This document shows positions 52,308 through 61,730 of a DNA stretch of 64,000 nt, in pieces. A program made the translations under genes and the position numbers. The notes under the pieces are model-generated. The model was not told the origin of the DNA. It saw only the letters and a program-made list of their open reading frames with translations, and ran no database searches. How positions within the stretch are numbered: the stretch's first letter is position 1; the number at the start of each line of letters is the position of its first letter. The stretch comes from Alteripontixanthobacter sp. GTDB lineage: Bacteria > Pseudomonadota > Alphaproteobacteria > Sphingomonadales > Sphingomonadaceae. The stretch is from the NCBI GenBank assembly GCA_039968605.1, contig JBDVPM010000008.1, forward strand, positions 1,850,968 to 1,914,967. Reading direction: 5' to 3'.

Positions 52308-52433
52308 TCAGCCCTGGCGTGCCTTGAAGCGGCGGTTGGTCTTGTTGATCACATAGGTCCGCCCGCGGCGACGAATCACGCGGCAATCGCGATGGCGGTT
52401 CTTCAGCGACTTCAGGCTGTTGCGGATTTTCAT
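52308..52433 (-). CDS. rpmJ: 50S ribosomal protein L36
   Basis: A 41-codon gene reading [20 protein letters not shown], then [21 protein letters not shown]. It is the variant with a single cysteine (Cys17) rather than the zinc-binding C-x2-C...C form, often called the C- type. That type lets a cell replace zinc-bound L36 under zinc limitation; only a genome-wide check can show whether a second copy exists. It lies between the HAD gene and galE, with 158 gene-free bases downstream. Confidence 0.95.
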   Translation of the reverse strand: MKIRNSLKSLKNRHRDCRVIRRRGRTYVINKTNRRFKARQG

Positions 52434-52533
52434 GGCTTTTTCGCTTTTCGGTAGAATGGGTTGCAGGCGAGATGGGTCTCGCGGCTGCGAAATTCAAGCC
52501 GCGCGGTTAGGGTTCATGGGCGGCCAAGTCAAG

Positions 52534-53565
52534 TCAATCGGCGGCTTTGCGCTGCTGCAATCGCCTTTCCCAAGCCAGCGCATCGCGCACGATCATGTCC
52601 AGCTGAGCATATTTCGGCTGCCAATCGAGCACGGTGTGCAGGCGCGAGGGGTCGGCGATCAGCGCATCGGGATCGCCCGCCCGGCGCGGCTGTTCACGGC
52701 GCTGGATGGACATTCCGCTGATCCGCTCGACCGCATCCAGCACCTCGCGCACGGAAAATCCCTGACCGTAACCGCAATTCATCACCAACGAGCGGCCGGG
52801 CTCCTCTATCAATGCCTCCAGCGCCAGGACATGCGCCGCCGCTAGGTCGCTGATGTGGATGTAATCGCGCACGCCCGTACCGTCGGGCGTATCGTAATCG
52901 GTGCCGAAAATGGCAACGTGATCGCGCTTGCCCAAGGCCGCCTCCACCGCGACCTTTATCAAATGGGTGGCTCCTGCGGTGGATTGTCCGCTGCGCCCCT
53001 GCGGATCGGCCCCGGCGACGTTAAAATAGCGCAGCGCGCAATAGTTTAGATGATGTGCGGCGGCGGTATCGGCCAACATCTGCTCGGTCATCAACTTGGA
53101 CCAGCCATAGGGATTGATCGGGCGCTGCTGCGTTTCCTCGGTAACCGGCGATACATCGGGCACGCCATAGGTCGCGGCGGTCGAGCTGAAGATGAAATGC
53201 GGCACCCGCGCCTCGACCGCAGCTTGCAATAGCGTGCGGCTGGCGGCGGTGTTGTTGGCATAGTATTTCAGCGGATCGGCGACCGATTCCGGGACCACCA
53301 CCGATCCGGCAAAATGCATGATCGCGCCGATCCGCTGCCGCGCAAAGATGTCGGCCAGCAATTCGGCATCGGCAATATCGCCTTGGTGGAAGGTTACGTC
53401 ATCGGGCACCGCCCAGCGAAAGCCCGTCACCAGATTGTCCACCACCGCCACCGGCCAGCCCGCATCGCGCAAAGCGAGCACGGCGTGGCTGCCAATATAT
53501 CCCGCCCCGCCCGTGACGAGGATGGTTGGCCGATCGGATGCATTATCGTTCATCGGGTCGTTCAT
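52534..53565 (-). CDS. galE: UDP-glucose 4-epimerase
   Basis: GalE interconverts UDP-glucose and UDP-galactose with bound NAD. The 343-residue SDR protein has the cofactor motif TGGAGYIGSHAV, FSSTAATYG and the catalytic Tyr-x3-Lys (NPYGWSKLMTE), then GTDYDTPDGTGVRDYIHISDL. The C-terminal substrate domain is complete. The start is ATG 53565 or an ATG four codons later. It stands apart from sugar or exopolysaccharide genes. Confidence 0.95.
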   Translation of the reverse strand: MNDPMNDNASDRPTILVTGGAGYIGSHAVLALRDAGWPVAVVDNLVTGFRWAVPDDVTFHQGDIADAELLADIFARQRIGAIMHFAGSVVVPESVADPLKYYANNTAASRTLLQAAVEARVPHFIFSSTAATYGVPDVSPVTEETQQRPINPYGWSKLMTEQMLADTAAAHHLNYCALRYFNVAGADPQGRSGQSTAGATHLIKVAVEAALGKRDHVAIFGTDYDTPDGTGVRDYIHISDLAAAHVLALEALIEEPGRSLVMNCGYGQGFSVREVLDAVERISGMSIQRREQPRRAGDPDALIADPSRLHTVLDWQPKYAQLDMIVRDALAWERRLQQRKAAD

Positions 53566-53677
53566 GGGTGCGCTTTACGGTACTGTGCTAAAGGAAGCAT
53601 TGAGCAAACCTCTGCACGCCATTTGCGCTGGAACGCCGGGTGCTGCAACTGGTTGAACGTTCGAAGGAGTCGCAAAT

Positions 53678-54298
53678 ATGAAATCCATTCGCATTCTGGC
53701 CGCATTCGCGGGCGCCGCCGCGCTATCTGCTTGCGCCACCACCCCTCGCGCGGGACCGGCAGAGGTGGTCAGCTTCGTGGCTGCAAACCCGTCGCAGGCG
53801 CTGGGGCAGGGTACGATCTTTATCGAAAGTGCGCCGGGTATGGACAGTAACTCGTTGCTGCTCGCGCCTTACAAGGCCGCCGTCGCACGTGCGCTGGTTG
53901 CACGCGGCTATACCGAAAGTTCCGGCGCGGGTGCGGCGCAGGTTGCGCAGGTTCGCCTGGAAAGCGTGATCGATGCTGAACGCGCGCCACGCCGCGGGCC
54001 GGTGAGCGTTGGTGTAGGCGGCGGAACCGGCAGCTACGGATCGGGCGTCGGCGTGGGGCTCGGCATCAATCTGGGCGGCGATAGCGGCCCCGAGGAGATA
54101 GTCGACACGCAGCTTGGCGTGATAATCCGCGACCGCGCGACGGGCGAAACCTTGTGGGAAGGCCGCGCCGCATTCGAAGCGGATGTGCGCTCTTCGCTTG
54201 CGAATAGCTCGGCCCATGCCGAACCGCTGGCGGACGCGCTGTTCGCAGCATTTCCCGGCGCGACCAGCGAACCCGTGATCGTGGAGCTGGCGGAATGA
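53678..54298 (+). CDS. Lipoprotein of unknown function coupled to an M14 peptidase gene
   Basis: The 206-residue predicted lipoprotein (AALSAC lipobox, Cys19) has the look of DUF4136-type proteins: [20 protein letters not shown], a helix [15 protein letters not shown], a Gly/Ser-rich loop ([17 protein letters not shown]) and strands [18 protein letters not shown] would not assert the family. Ribosome site GAAGGAG precedes ATG. Its TGA overlaps the ATG of the carboxypeptidase gene, which suggests one translation unit. Confidence 0.78.
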   Translation: MKSIRILAAFAGAAALSACATTPRAGPAEVVSFVAANPSQALGQGTIFIESAPGMDSNSLLLAPYKAAVARALVARGYTESSGAGAAQVAQVRLESVIDAERAPRRGPVSVGVGGGTGSYGSGVGVGLGINLGGDSGPEEIVDTQLGVIIRDRATGETLWEGRAAFEADVRSSLANSSAHAEPLADALFAAFPGATSEPVIVELAE

Positions 54299-55422
54299 GC
54301 GACATTCGTATCGACGCCGCGTTCGACAGCGGCAATATCGAAATTGTCTCGATCGACGGTGCCCGCGCCAATCTTGCGCTGCGCAAGGATGCCCATTCGG
54401 AATTTCGCCAATGGTATCACTTCCGCGTGACGGGCGCGGCGGGGCGCGAATTGGAACTGCGCATAACCGGCCTGGGCGAATCGGCCTATCCCGCTGGCTG
54501 GCCGGGGTACAATTCGGCCGTTTCGGAGGACCGGGAATATTGGGCGCGTGCTACCTCCAGCTATGACAAGTCCGCCGATGGCGGCACTCTGACCATCCGC
54601 TATACCCCGGCCAGCGATATCGCCTGGTTCGCCTATTTCGCGCCCTATTCGATGGAACGGCATCACGATCTGATTGCCGAGGCGGCCAGCGCCGACGGCG
54701 TGCATTATCGCTGCCTCGGTGAAACGCTGGACGGCCAGCCGATGGATTGCCTCTCGCTTGGCGAAGGGGAAACCACTGTCTGGCTGTTCGCCCGCCAGCA
54801 TCCCGGCGAATCCATGGCCGAATGGTGGATGGAAGGCGCGTTGGAGGTGCTGACCGATCCCGCCGACCCGATTGCCCGCGCCTTGCGGCAGCAATGCACG
54901 TTCCACATCGTACCCAACTGCAATCCGGATGGCTCGCGGCGCGGACATCTCCGCACCAACGCCTGCGGCGCGAACCTCAACCGCGAATGGGCAGAGCCGA
55001 CTGCGGAGCGTTCCCCCGAAGTTCTGGCCATCCGGGACGCGATGGACCGGACCGGCGTGGATTTCGCGTTGGATGTGCACGGCGACGAAGCGATCCCGGC
55101 CAATTTCCTTGCCGGGTTCGAGGGCATTCCATCATGGAGCGAGGAATTGCAGGCGGGCTATGACCGCTATCGCGCGATCCTCGACCGGCGTACTCCCGAT
55201 TTCCAGACGGAGAGGGGCTATCCGGTCAGCAAGCCGGGCACCGCCAATCTCGCTCTGGCCACCAACCAGATTGCCGAACGATTCGGCTGTACTTCGATGA
55301 CGCTCGAAATGCCGTTCAAGGACAATGACGACCTGCCCGATCCTGAACAGGGCTGGAGCCCGGAGCGCTGCAAGTTGCTTGCCAGGGATTGTCTCGGCGC
55401 ATTGCTGGAATGGCTCGATTGA
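54295..55422 (+). CDS. M14-family metallocarboxypeptidase, cytosolic-carboxypeptidase-like
   Basis: The 375-residue protein has an N-terminal beta-sandwich (residues 1-115, with [17 protein letters not shown] and [10 protein letters not shown]) followed by an M14 domain. Zinc ligands are HPGE ([13 protein letters not shown], His-x2-Glu) and the later [20 protein letters not shown] segment with NLNREW, and DVHGDE provides the third His. The two-domain order matches bacterial cytosolic carboxypeptidases (CCP/AGBL type), which in eukaryotes remove glutamates from tubulin tails. The bacterial target is unknown. No signal peptide is seen. ATG overlaps the lipoprotein stop. Confidence 0.86.
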   Translation: MSDIRIDAAFDSGNIEIVSIDGARANLALRKDAHSEFRQWYHFRVTGAAGRELELRITGLGESAYPAGWPGYNSAVSEDREYWARATSSYDKSADGGTLTIRYTPASDIAWFAYFAPYSMERHHDLIAEAASADGVHYRCLGETLDGQPMDCLSLGEGETTVWLFARQHPGESMAEWWMEGALEVLTDPADPIARALRQQCTFHIVPNCNPDGSRRGHLRTNACGANLNREWAEPTAERSPEVLAIRDAMDRTGVDFALDVHGDEAIPANFLAGFEGIPSWSEELQAGYDRYRAILDRRTPDFQTERGYPVSKPGTANLALATNQIAERFGCTSMTLEMPFKDNDDLPDPEQGWSPERCKLLARDCLGALLEWLD

Positions 55423-55555
55423 TCATTTGTTAATACTTTCGCTGTTGTTGCAAACCCGCAACATCGTGTGGCTGTATTACCAAATTAGCCGATTTATCCT
55501 TTGGGCAAGCAAGGTTGCAGATTATGCGAGCACCATTATCAAAAAGGATTATCCT

Positions 55556-56176
55556 ATGAAATCTATCGCATTGACCGCATCCGTCGCTTTGGCAGCGTTT
55601 GCTACCCCGGCTTTCGCACAAAATGACGCAACCAGCGAAGATATGGGCGGCTTGTTCGTCGGCGCTGTGGTCGGTTACGACCATATGAAAGTCGAAACAC
55701 CGACCGAAAACGGCAATATCGACGCTCTGCTTTACGGCATCAACGCCAGCTACGACATTGATTCCGGCGCAGGCATCTTCGGTATCGAGGCCGAGATTTC
55801 CGACAGCACGGCCAGCGAATCTTCGGACGATCTGCTGACCGTCGGCGACCGCGCTTCCATCGGCGGTGGGCGCGATATCTATGGCGGCGTTCGCGTAGGT
55901 CTGCAGATCGACGAGAGCGAGGCGATCTACTTGAAAGCCGGCTACACCAACAAGCGCTTCAACTTCGATTACAATGATGGCGCGACCGATTTCGACTTTA
56001 GCGACGATCTGGACGGCTTCCGTTTGGGTGTCGGCTACGAGACGATGCTTGGCGGCTTCACCGCTCGCGTCGAATATCGCTATTCCGAATATGACGAGCT
56101 GGAAGTGCTCAACGCCCCGACGGGTGTCTTCACCAGCAACCATCAGGGTGCATTGGTGATCGGCAAGCGCTTCTAA
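55556..56176 (+). CDS. Outer-membrane beta-barrel protein
   Basis: The 206-residue protein has a signal (SVALAAFATPAFAQ, cut at about 21) and eight or so alternating strands such as GLFVGAVVGYDHM, ALLYGINASYDI, IYGGVRVGLQI, FRLGVGYETML and FTARVEYRYSEY. It ends in ALVIGKRF, with the C-terminal Phe that marks outer-membrane proteins for Bam assembly. It is OmpA/OmpX-like in size. The 133-base leader is AT-rich and holds a TGTTGC/GCAACA repeat; ribosome site AAAAGGAT precedes ATG. Confidence 0.85.
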   Translation: MKSIALTASVALAAFATPAFAQNDATSEDMGGLFVGAVVGYDHMKVETPTENGNIDALLYGINASYDIDSGAGIFGIEAEISDSTASESSDDLLTVGDRASIGGGRDIYGGVRVGLQIDESEAIYLKAGYTNKRFNFDYNDGATDFDFSDDLDGFRLGVGYETMLGGFTARVEYRYSEYDELEVLNAPTGVFTSNHQGALVIGKRF

Positions 56177-56195
56177 GCGCGCCGTTCGATTAAAT

Positions 56196-56230
56196 AAGGG
56201 GCCGGAGACATATGTCTCCGGCCCCTTTTT
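56196..56230 (+). terminator. Intrinsic terminator of the barrel gene
   Basis: AAGGGGCCGGAGACA-TATGT-CTCCGGCCCC followed by five T residues: a nearly perfect long stem 20 bases after the stop. Confidence 0.92.
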
Positions 56231-56260
56231 CATGTGCGCGTCCGTCTGCCGCTACGGGCG

Positions 56261-56692
56261 CTAGACCAGACTGGCGGGACCGAACGCGTCCGGCAGCAAG
56301 TCGGACAGCCTCATTTCGCGAATTCCAGCGGAACCGACGCATAATATAGCCGGATCCGTACCGCCCAGCCCGGCCAGTTCGTTGAGCACCTGCCGGCAGC
56401 GTCCGCATGGTGTGATCGGGGCGCCGTTTCCCTTATCGGCCGGGCCGGTCACCGCGACCGCCACCAGCCCGCCCCGCCTCCCATCGGCCATTGCTTTGGA
56501 AACCGCGATAGTCTCGGCGCACAGGGCCAGGCCGTAGCTGGCGTTCTCGATATTGGTACCGGTCACGATCGTACCATCATCGAAACGCAGGGCCGCGCCC
56601 ACGGCATAGCCCGAATAGGGGGAGTAGGACTGCGCGGCAGCCTGCCGCGCTGCGGAGATCAGTTCATCGTCGATGCTTGAATCCATGCTCAT
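56261..56692 (-). CDS. cdd: Cytidine deaminase
   Basis: Cdd deaminates cytidine and deoxycytidine in pyrimidine salvage. The 143-residue tetrameric-type protein has YSPYSGYAVGAAL, the catalytic CAETIA (Cys-Ala-Glu) and the second zinc pair PCGRCRQ. ATG 56692 overlaps the stop of the GH25 gene (ATGA); this gives a natural N-terminus. The same frame opens a few codons earlier with no support. Confidence 0.95.
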   Translation of the reverse strand: MSMDSSIDDELISAARQAAAQSYSPYSGYAVGAALRFDDGTIVTGTNIENASYGLALCAETIAVSKAMADGRRGGLVAVAVTGPADKGNGAPITPCGRCRQVLNELAGLGGTDPAILCVGSAGIREMRLSDLLPDAFGPASLV

Positions 56693-57390
56693 GGCCTTGC
56701 CACCACCCATTCGATCGGTTCCTCGCTCGCGGGGCTTACCAGCGCTTCATTGGCCGTCCATAACAGCCAGGGCCGCCCGGCATAGGCCGGTTCCATTCGT
56801 GTGCGCGTAAGCCACAGATTGCGTTCGATCCGCCGCGCCAGCCCGTAACGATCCTCGAACGCGCGCGACACTTTCAGGATGACCGGCTTGCCCTCGTGAT
56901 TCTCGATCTGGTTGATCAAGGTCATCAACTCGCTTTCGACCGCCGCCTCGCTAACCCGTTCGGTGCAATCATCCGCCAGCGTATCCAGCGCAATGACCGA
57001 CGGCAGCAACGTGGGGTCGCGTGGGACCATCCGGACGAAATTGGCCGATTGCGCCCCGGCCCGCACGCATGGGTCGTAAAGATGAATGGCGCCCACCGGC
57101 ATCTGGGTCGCCCGCGCCGCTTCGAACTGGGCGGCAAAGGCAGGCTGGGTACCATCCGCGCCGCTGCTGGCGTGGATGTAAACGAAACTTGCGCCGAGCG
57201 CGCGAAGGGTGCGGATATTGGCAGAATCGTTATGCGCGGCCAGATATGCGCCCTGGTCGGGATAGGCATCTTCTGCCGGCGTCCAGTGCCTCAGATGCCA
57301 CCAGAGCCAGGCCCCGCCCGCCAGCATGGCGAGCAACAACAGGGCGGCAATACGCCAGCGCCACGGTGATGCCTTTTTCCTCCGGCCCAT
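56689..57390 (-). CDS. GH25-family lysozyme-like protein
   Basis: The 233-residue protein has a cytoplasmic basic N-terminus, a membrane anchor (IAALLLLAMLAGGAWLWW, residues 14-31) and a GH25 TIM-barrel domain: FVYIHASSGADGTQPAF, PVGAIHLYDPC, VIALDTLAD (Asp region) and PWLLWTAN. The classical DxE catalytic pair (DVE) is not obvious here; LDTLAD may replace it, so lytic activity is unproven. It acts, if active, on peptidoglycan at the periplasmic face. The stop overlaps the cdd start. Confidence 0.78.
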   Translation of the reverse strand: MGRRKKASPWRWRIAALLLLAMLAGGAWLWWHLRHWTPAEDAYPDQGAYLAAHNDSANIRTLRALGASFVYIHASSGADGTQPAFAAQFEAARATQMPVGAIHLYDPCVRAGAQSANFVRMVPRDPTLLPSVIALDTLADDCTERVSEAAVESELMTLINQIENHEGKPVILKVSRAFEDRYGLARRIERNLWLTRTRMEPAYAGRPWLLWTANEALVSPASEEPIEWVVARP

Positions 57391-57411
57391 CCTGTATCGG
57401 TCCTGCCCCTG

Positions 57412-57906
57412 TCAGCCGCGGATATGCAGCACGCAGATCAGCGTGAACAGCCGCCGCGCCGTCGCGAAATCGGTTTCGATCTTGCCGTCCAGCCGTTCCA
57501 GCAGCATTTCGGCGGCATTGTTGTGAACCCCGCGGCGCGCCATGTCGATCGTCTCGATCTCGGCCGCAGTGGCTTTGCGAATGGCCTGATAGTAGCTGTC
57601 GCAAATGGCAAAGTAGTCGCGGATCGGCCGGCGGAACCGGCCCATCGCCAGGATCAGCGTCTCGACTTGATTATCCGCCATGTCGGATATGGTGATGACC
57701 AGCCGCCCCTCCAGCACCGACAGATGCACGCGGTAGGGGCCGTCATGCCCGGCCTGGGCGGCGCGGACCGGCTTGAAGGTATTTTCCTCCACCAGATCGA
57801 AGATCGCGATCTTGCGTTCCTGTTCGACATCGGCATTGCGCCAAAGGATCGTCTCGTCATCGAGCGAGATGTGGGCGATGCGCCATGAATCTTTAACGTC
57901 CGGCAT
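57412..57906 (-). CDS. UPF0262-family protein
   Basis: The 164-residue soluble protein matches the UPF0262 (COG5328) pattern: RIAHISLDDETILWRN, ERKIAIFDLVEENTF, the LSVLEGRLVITI strand, FRRPIRDYFAICDSYY and RGVHNNAAEMLLERL. Alphaproteobacterial genomes hold this family widely; function is unknown, and it may be linked to cell-cycle genes only through neighbours. ATG 57906 was chosen. It diverges from dnaB, whose start is 152 bases away. Confidence 0.85.
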   Translation of the reverse strand: MPDVKDSWRIAHISLDDETILWRNADVEQERKIAIFDLVEENTFKPVRAAQAGHDGPYRVHLSVLEGRLVITISDMADNQVETLILAMGRFRRPIRDYFAICDSYYQAIRKATAAEIETIDMARRGVHNNAAEMLLERLDGKIETDFATARRLFTLICVLHIRG

Positions 57907-58058
57907 GTTTCGCGCCTTCGCAGATGAAACGGGCGCGGGGCAAGCGGTTTGCCGGATCGCCTCCAAAACGATTGCTGTGGACAAGGCTGTTGGCAGAGCC
58001 GCAAACGTTTAGCCGCAACGATCTTGCCCCCCTCCGCACCCTCCCGCATTAGGGACCG

Positions 58059-59582
58059 ATGGCTGATACCGACACTCTCGAAAGACCCAAAACCTCCACC
58101 GGCAAAGGCGAGGTTGCAGGCCGCACATTACCCGCCAATATCGAGGCGGAGGCTGCCTTTCTGGGCGCGGTATTGATCGATAATCGCGTGATCGAAGAGC
58201 TGCCGATCGCGATTCGCCCCGAACATTTCTTCGAACCCGTCCATCAGCGCGTTTACGACCGGGTGACCACGCTGCTCGACCGCAATGCGGTGGTCACGCC
58301 GGTCACCCTGAAACCTTATTTCGAGGCGGACGAGGCGTTGCAGCAGCTCGGCGGCATCACCTATCTGGCTCAGTTGACGGCCGATGGTCAGGGCCTGTTG
58401 GCCCCGCGCGAACTGGCGCAGCAAATTTACGACCTCGCTCTATTGCGCGAATTGGTCAGCGTCGGGCGCGGACTGGTCGAGGGCGCGCTGGATACGTCGG
58501 ACAGCGTCGATCCGATGGAACAGATCGAATATGCCGAAGCCAGCCTGTTCAAGGTGGCCGAAGGCGCGGCGGGTGCATCGGAAGCGTCCAGTTTCGGCGA
58601 TGCGTCGAAGAAGTCGCTCGGCATGATCGAACTTGCGATCAATTCCGGTGGCCATATTGCGGGCAAGACCACTGGGCTTACCAGTATCAACGAGAAGGTC
58701 GGCGGCCTGCACGATTCCGATCTGATCATCCTGGCCGGGCGGCCAGGCATGGGCAAAACCTCGCTGGCGACCAATATCGCCTTCAATTGTTCGGAACGGT
58801 TCCTGAACGACCAGCGCGACGGGATCGACATGGAAAAGTCGGTCGGCGCAGGAGTGGCTTTTTTCAGCCTGGAAATGAGCGCCGACCAGCTCGCCACGCG
58901 TATTCTGGCAGAGCAGGCGGAAATCTCCTCCGAAGCCCTGCGCATGGGCAAGATCAGCCGCGACGAGTTTCAGAAACTCAGCTTCGCCAGCCAGAAACTG
59001 GCCGAATTGCCGCTCTATATCGACGATACGCCCGCTCTGACCATCGCCGCCTTGCGCACCCGCGCCCGGAGATTGAAACGGCGGCACGATATCGGGCTGA
59101 TCGTGGTCGATTACCTGCAATTGCTGCAAGGGTCCGGGCGCGCGAACGACAACCGCGTGAATGAAATTTCGGAGATCTCTCGCGGGCTGAAAACGCTCGC
59201 CAAGGAGCTGGAATTGCCGGTGATCGCGCTATCGCAGCTCAGCCGTGCGGTGGAACAGCGCGAAGACAAGCGCCCGCAATTGTCCGATCTGCGCGAATCC
59301 GGCTCTATCGAGCAGGATGCCGACATGGTGTGGTTCGTCTTCCGCGAAGATTATTACGTCGCCATGCGCGAGCCCAAGATGCCGCAGGGCGACGACGATA
59401 TGAACACCCACGAAGCGCACGCCGCATGGCAGGCAGAAATGGAGCGGGTGTTCGGCTTGGCCGAACTGGTCGTGGCCAAACAGCGCCATGGCTCCACCGG
59501 CAAGGTGCGTATGCGCTTCGAACCCAAGATCACGCGCTTCAGCGACCTTGCCGAAGAAGACCGGCATGCGAGTTACGATTAA
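58059..59582 (+). CDS. dnaB: Replicative DNA helicase DnaB
   Basis: DnaB is the hexameric fork helicase. The 507-residue protein has the N-terminal helical collar (PANIEAEAAFLGAVLIDNR), the linker and a RecA-like core with Walker A GRPGMGKTSLAT, Walker B LIVVDYLQLL, the AVEQREDKRPQLSDLRESGS motif and the C-terminal IAKxRHG-type (VVAKQRHGSTGKV). It contains no intein. Its start lies in a GC-rich segment with AGGG before the ATG. Confidence 0.97.
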   Translation: MADTDTLERPKTSTGKGEVAGRTLPANIEAEAAFLGAVLIDNRVIEELPIAIRPEHFFEPVHQRVYDRVTTLLDRNAVVTPVTLKPYFEADEALQQLGGITYLAQLTADGQGLLAPRELAQQIYDLALLRELVSVGRGLVEGALDTSDSVDPMEQIEYAEASLFKVAEGAAGASEASSFGDASKKSLGMIELAINSGGHIAGKTTGLTSINEKVGGLHDSDLIILAGRPGMGKTSLATNIAFNCSERFLNDQRDGIDMEKSVGAGVAFFSLEMSADQLATRILAEQAEISSEALRMGKISRDEFQKLSFASQKLAELPLYIDDTPALTIAALRTRARRLKRRHDIGLIVVDYLQLLQGSGRANDNRVNEISEISRGLKTLAKELELPVIALSQLSRAVEQREDKRPQLSDLRESGSIEQDADMVWFVFREDYYVAMREPKMPQGDDDMNTHEAHAAWQAEMERVFGLAELVVAKQRHGSTGKVRMRFEPKITRFSDLAEEDRHASYD

Positions 59583-59665
59583 GGGTCTAGTTTGCTCTCT
59601 GTCGCGTTGAATTATCGAGGACTACGGTCGCCAGCCGCCTACCCTTTGGTGTTCCATCCACACAT

Positions 59666-60868
59666 CTACAGCCCCAGATTGAGCCTCCGCGAGATCGTAT
59701 AATCCAGCACGCCGACCAGCAGCCAGCTGACATTCCAGCGGAACCTGTTCCACACGGTGGCCTTCTGGCGGTGGCCTTCCAATGTAATTTGCTTGCTGGC
59801 CACCAACTGATCGGACACGAATGTCCGCATCCGCTCGGCCAGCGCAGCGTCCTCTATGCGGAGCATCAGTTCCAGATTGATGTAGAGGCTGCGAATATCG
59901 AAATTCGCGCTGCCGACATAGATCGCATCGTCGAGCACCAGCAGCTTCATGTGCAATTTGCAGGCGCGAAACTCCCAGATATTGGCGCGCTTTCGAAGCA
60001 GGTAATCATATAGCGAGCGGGTAGCGCCGATCGTGGCACCGTTGTCGCTCTTGCCCGCCATCACCAGCCTGGTTTCGCCCTTTTCGGCAATGCGTCCAAT
60101 GCGCTTCAGCAGCTTCTTGGAAGGCGAGAAATAGGCCATTACCATATCCAGCCTGCGTCCCTGGTCGAGGTCCCTGCCGACACATCGGGCCCAGCTCGAC
60201 AAGCCGTTGGTCGGACCGCCAATCAGCAGCCGGACCGGGCCGTTGCCGCTATCCCAGTTTTTCACCTTGTTGCGCATCACCCGGAACTGGGCCGTGGGGC
60301 GGTCGACCCAGTCGACCAGCTCTTCGAACCAGCGTAGCAGCTCATCCACCGCACTGCCTTCCACCGCCAGGCCCAGATCGTGCCAGCCATTCTGGTGCGG
60401 CGGCGCGAAATATTCACGCTCCACGTTGAAGCCGCCGATCAAGGCGGTCTCGCCATCGCCAATGGCCATTTTCTGGTGGTTGCGGATTAGATAACGCCGC
60501 GACCACTTGGCGCTGAAGCTCCAGAACTGGCCGCCCTCTTTCGTCAGCGCATCGAAGAAATTGTCGGGCACGTCGGAGCCGTAGCTGTCGATGATCAGCC
60601 TGACCTGCACCCCCCGGCGCGCGGCATCGGTCAGTACATCGCGCACCCGGCGGCCATCATTGTCATCGACGAACATGTAATAGCACAGATCGAGCGAGGC
60701 ATGCGCATTGCCGATCATGTCGAGCAATGCCTGCAGCCGGTCGCTGCCGCCCGGATAGAATGTCAGCGATTGTCCTTGTGCCTCGACCGAGAAGGGTGCC
60801 GGATCGCGGTATTCGATTGGTTTCCCGGGGGTCGCTTGCGCCTGTTGATCGTTCATGGCAGCGGGCAT
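59666..60868 (-). CDS. Phospholipase D family protein (cardiolipin-synthase-like)
   Basis: The 400-residue protein has two PLD domains. The first HKD motif is HQKMAIGDGETALIGG (His-x-Lys-x4-Asp) and the second is HMKLLVLDDAIYVGS. Cardiolipin synthases share this duplicated layout, but no N-terminal membrane helices are visible; one hydrophobic stretch near the C-terminus (WLLVGVLDYTI) might anchor it. Substrate uncertain: cardiolipin or another phosphodiester. The start is 60868 or 60856 (four codons apart); neither has a good ribosome site. Confidence 0.88.
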   Translation of the reverse strand: MPAAMNDQQAQATPGKPIEYRDPAPFSVEAQGQSLTFYPGGSDRLQALLDMIGNAHASLDLCYYMFVDDNDGRRVRDVLTDAARRGVQVRLIIDSYGSDVPDNFFDALTKEGGQFWSFSAKWSRRYLIRNHQKMAIGDGETALIGGFNVEREYFAPPHQNGWHDLGLAVEGSAVDELLRWFEELVDWVDRPTAQFRVMRNKVKNWDSGNGPVRLLIGGPTNGLSSWARCVGRDLDQGRRLDMVMAYFSPSKKLLKRIGRIAEKGETRLVMAGKSDNGATIGATRSLYDYLLRKRANIWEFRACKLHMKLLVLDDAIYVGSANFDIRSLYINLELMLRIEDAALAERMRTFVSDQLVASKQITLEGHRQKATVWNRFRWNVSWLLVGVLDYTISRRLNLGL

Positions 60869-60967
60869 TAACAGGCGCGCGCCGCTACGCAAATTCTTGA
60901 CTCCGGCGCGATTGATGGCTAGTTGCCCGGTCTTTCCCGTTACCAACGATTTTATTCGGAGTGCTGC

Positions 60968-61315
60968 ATGGCGCGCGTTACCGTCGAAGATTGCGTCGAC
61001 AAGATTCCCAACCGTTTCGATCTGGTCCTGCTGGCCGCTCAGCGCGCCCGCGAGATTTCGGGCGGCAGCGAGCTAACCATCGACCGCGACCGGGACAAGA
61101 ATCCCGTGGTCGCCCTGCGCGAGATCGCCGAACAGACGATCAAGCCGAAGGAACTCAAGGAAGCCGCCGTCACCAATCTGCAGAAGATTCTGCCTGACGA
61201 CGACGATGAAGAGGATGAAGTGGGCTCGCTGAGCCGTTCGGCAGAAGCCCTGCGGATCACCGCATCGGCCCCGACCCGCTCGACCAACATCGGCAGCGAT
61301 TACGACGCTGGTTAA
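60968..61315 (+). CDS. rpoZ: RNA polymerase omega subunit
   Basis: Omega helps assemble RNA polymerase and binds (p)ppGpp in proteobacteria. The 115-residue protein starts [20 protein letters not shown] and has [12 protein letters not shown] and [11 protein letters not shown], the conserved core. The tail beyond residue 75 is acidic (DDDDEEDE). ATG 60968 fits the family start. A strong bidirectional terminator follows. Confidence 0.96.
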   Translation: MARVTVEDCVDKIPNRFDLVLLAAQRAREISGGSELTIDRDRDKNPVVALREIAEQTIKPKELKEAAVTNLQKILPDDDDEEDEVGSLSRSAEALRITASAPTRSTNIGSDYDAG

Positions 61316-61331
61316 ACGACGCCTCCTTCAG

Positions 61332-61376
61332 ACAAACAAAAAAGGGCCGCGAGATTTCGCGGCCCTTTTTGTTTGT
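61332..61376. terminator. Bidirectional terminator between rpoZ and the DUF3072 gene
   Basis: ACAAACAAAAAAGGGCCGCG pairs with its mirror image CGCGGCCCTTTTTGTTTGT around a short GAGATTT loop, giving A- and T-runs on both strands, so it can end both convergent genes. Confidence 0.88.
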
Positions 61377-61390
61377 ACGATAGGCGAAAT

Positions 61391-61621
61391 TCAGTCCTGA
61401 CCGCGCCCGGTCTTGTCCTGCAGTTCGTTGATCTTTTGCGAGGCTTCTGCTTTGGTCAGGCCCTTGTCATAGGCTTCGGGCTTGTCGGCCTCCTCGCTCA
61501 AAGTCTTGAGATAGCTGGCTTGCGCGCCGGTCATATCTTCATCGCCGGTGGTCCAGTTCTCCGGATCCTTTACGGCATTGGATGTCGGCTCTGCCTTGGG
61601 GTTCTGGCTGATATCGGTCAT
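61391..61621 (-). CDS. Small DUF3072-type protein
   Basis: The 76-residue hydrophilic protein reads DPENWTTGDEDMTGAQASYL, then KTLSEEADKPEAYDKGLTK and AEASQKINELQ. The TGAQASYLKTL-EEA-P motif is the DUF3072 signature as I know it. Function unknown; it is soluble and helical. Ribosome site AAAAGGAGAC precedes the ATG. It diverges from the DUF3667 gene. Confidence 0.85.
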   Translation of the reverse strand: MTDISQNPKAEPTSNAVKDPENWTTGDEDMTGAQASYLKTLSEEADKPEAYDKGLTKAEASQKINELQDKTGRGQD

Positions 61622-61730
61622 TTTCGTCTCCTTTTCCAACCTACGCCTGCGGACCCCTTTTGTTCCACCTCGACACATCGGGCGATGGACCGCTACACTG
61701 CTATGTGAAAATAGCGGCGAGGGGCAGCGA

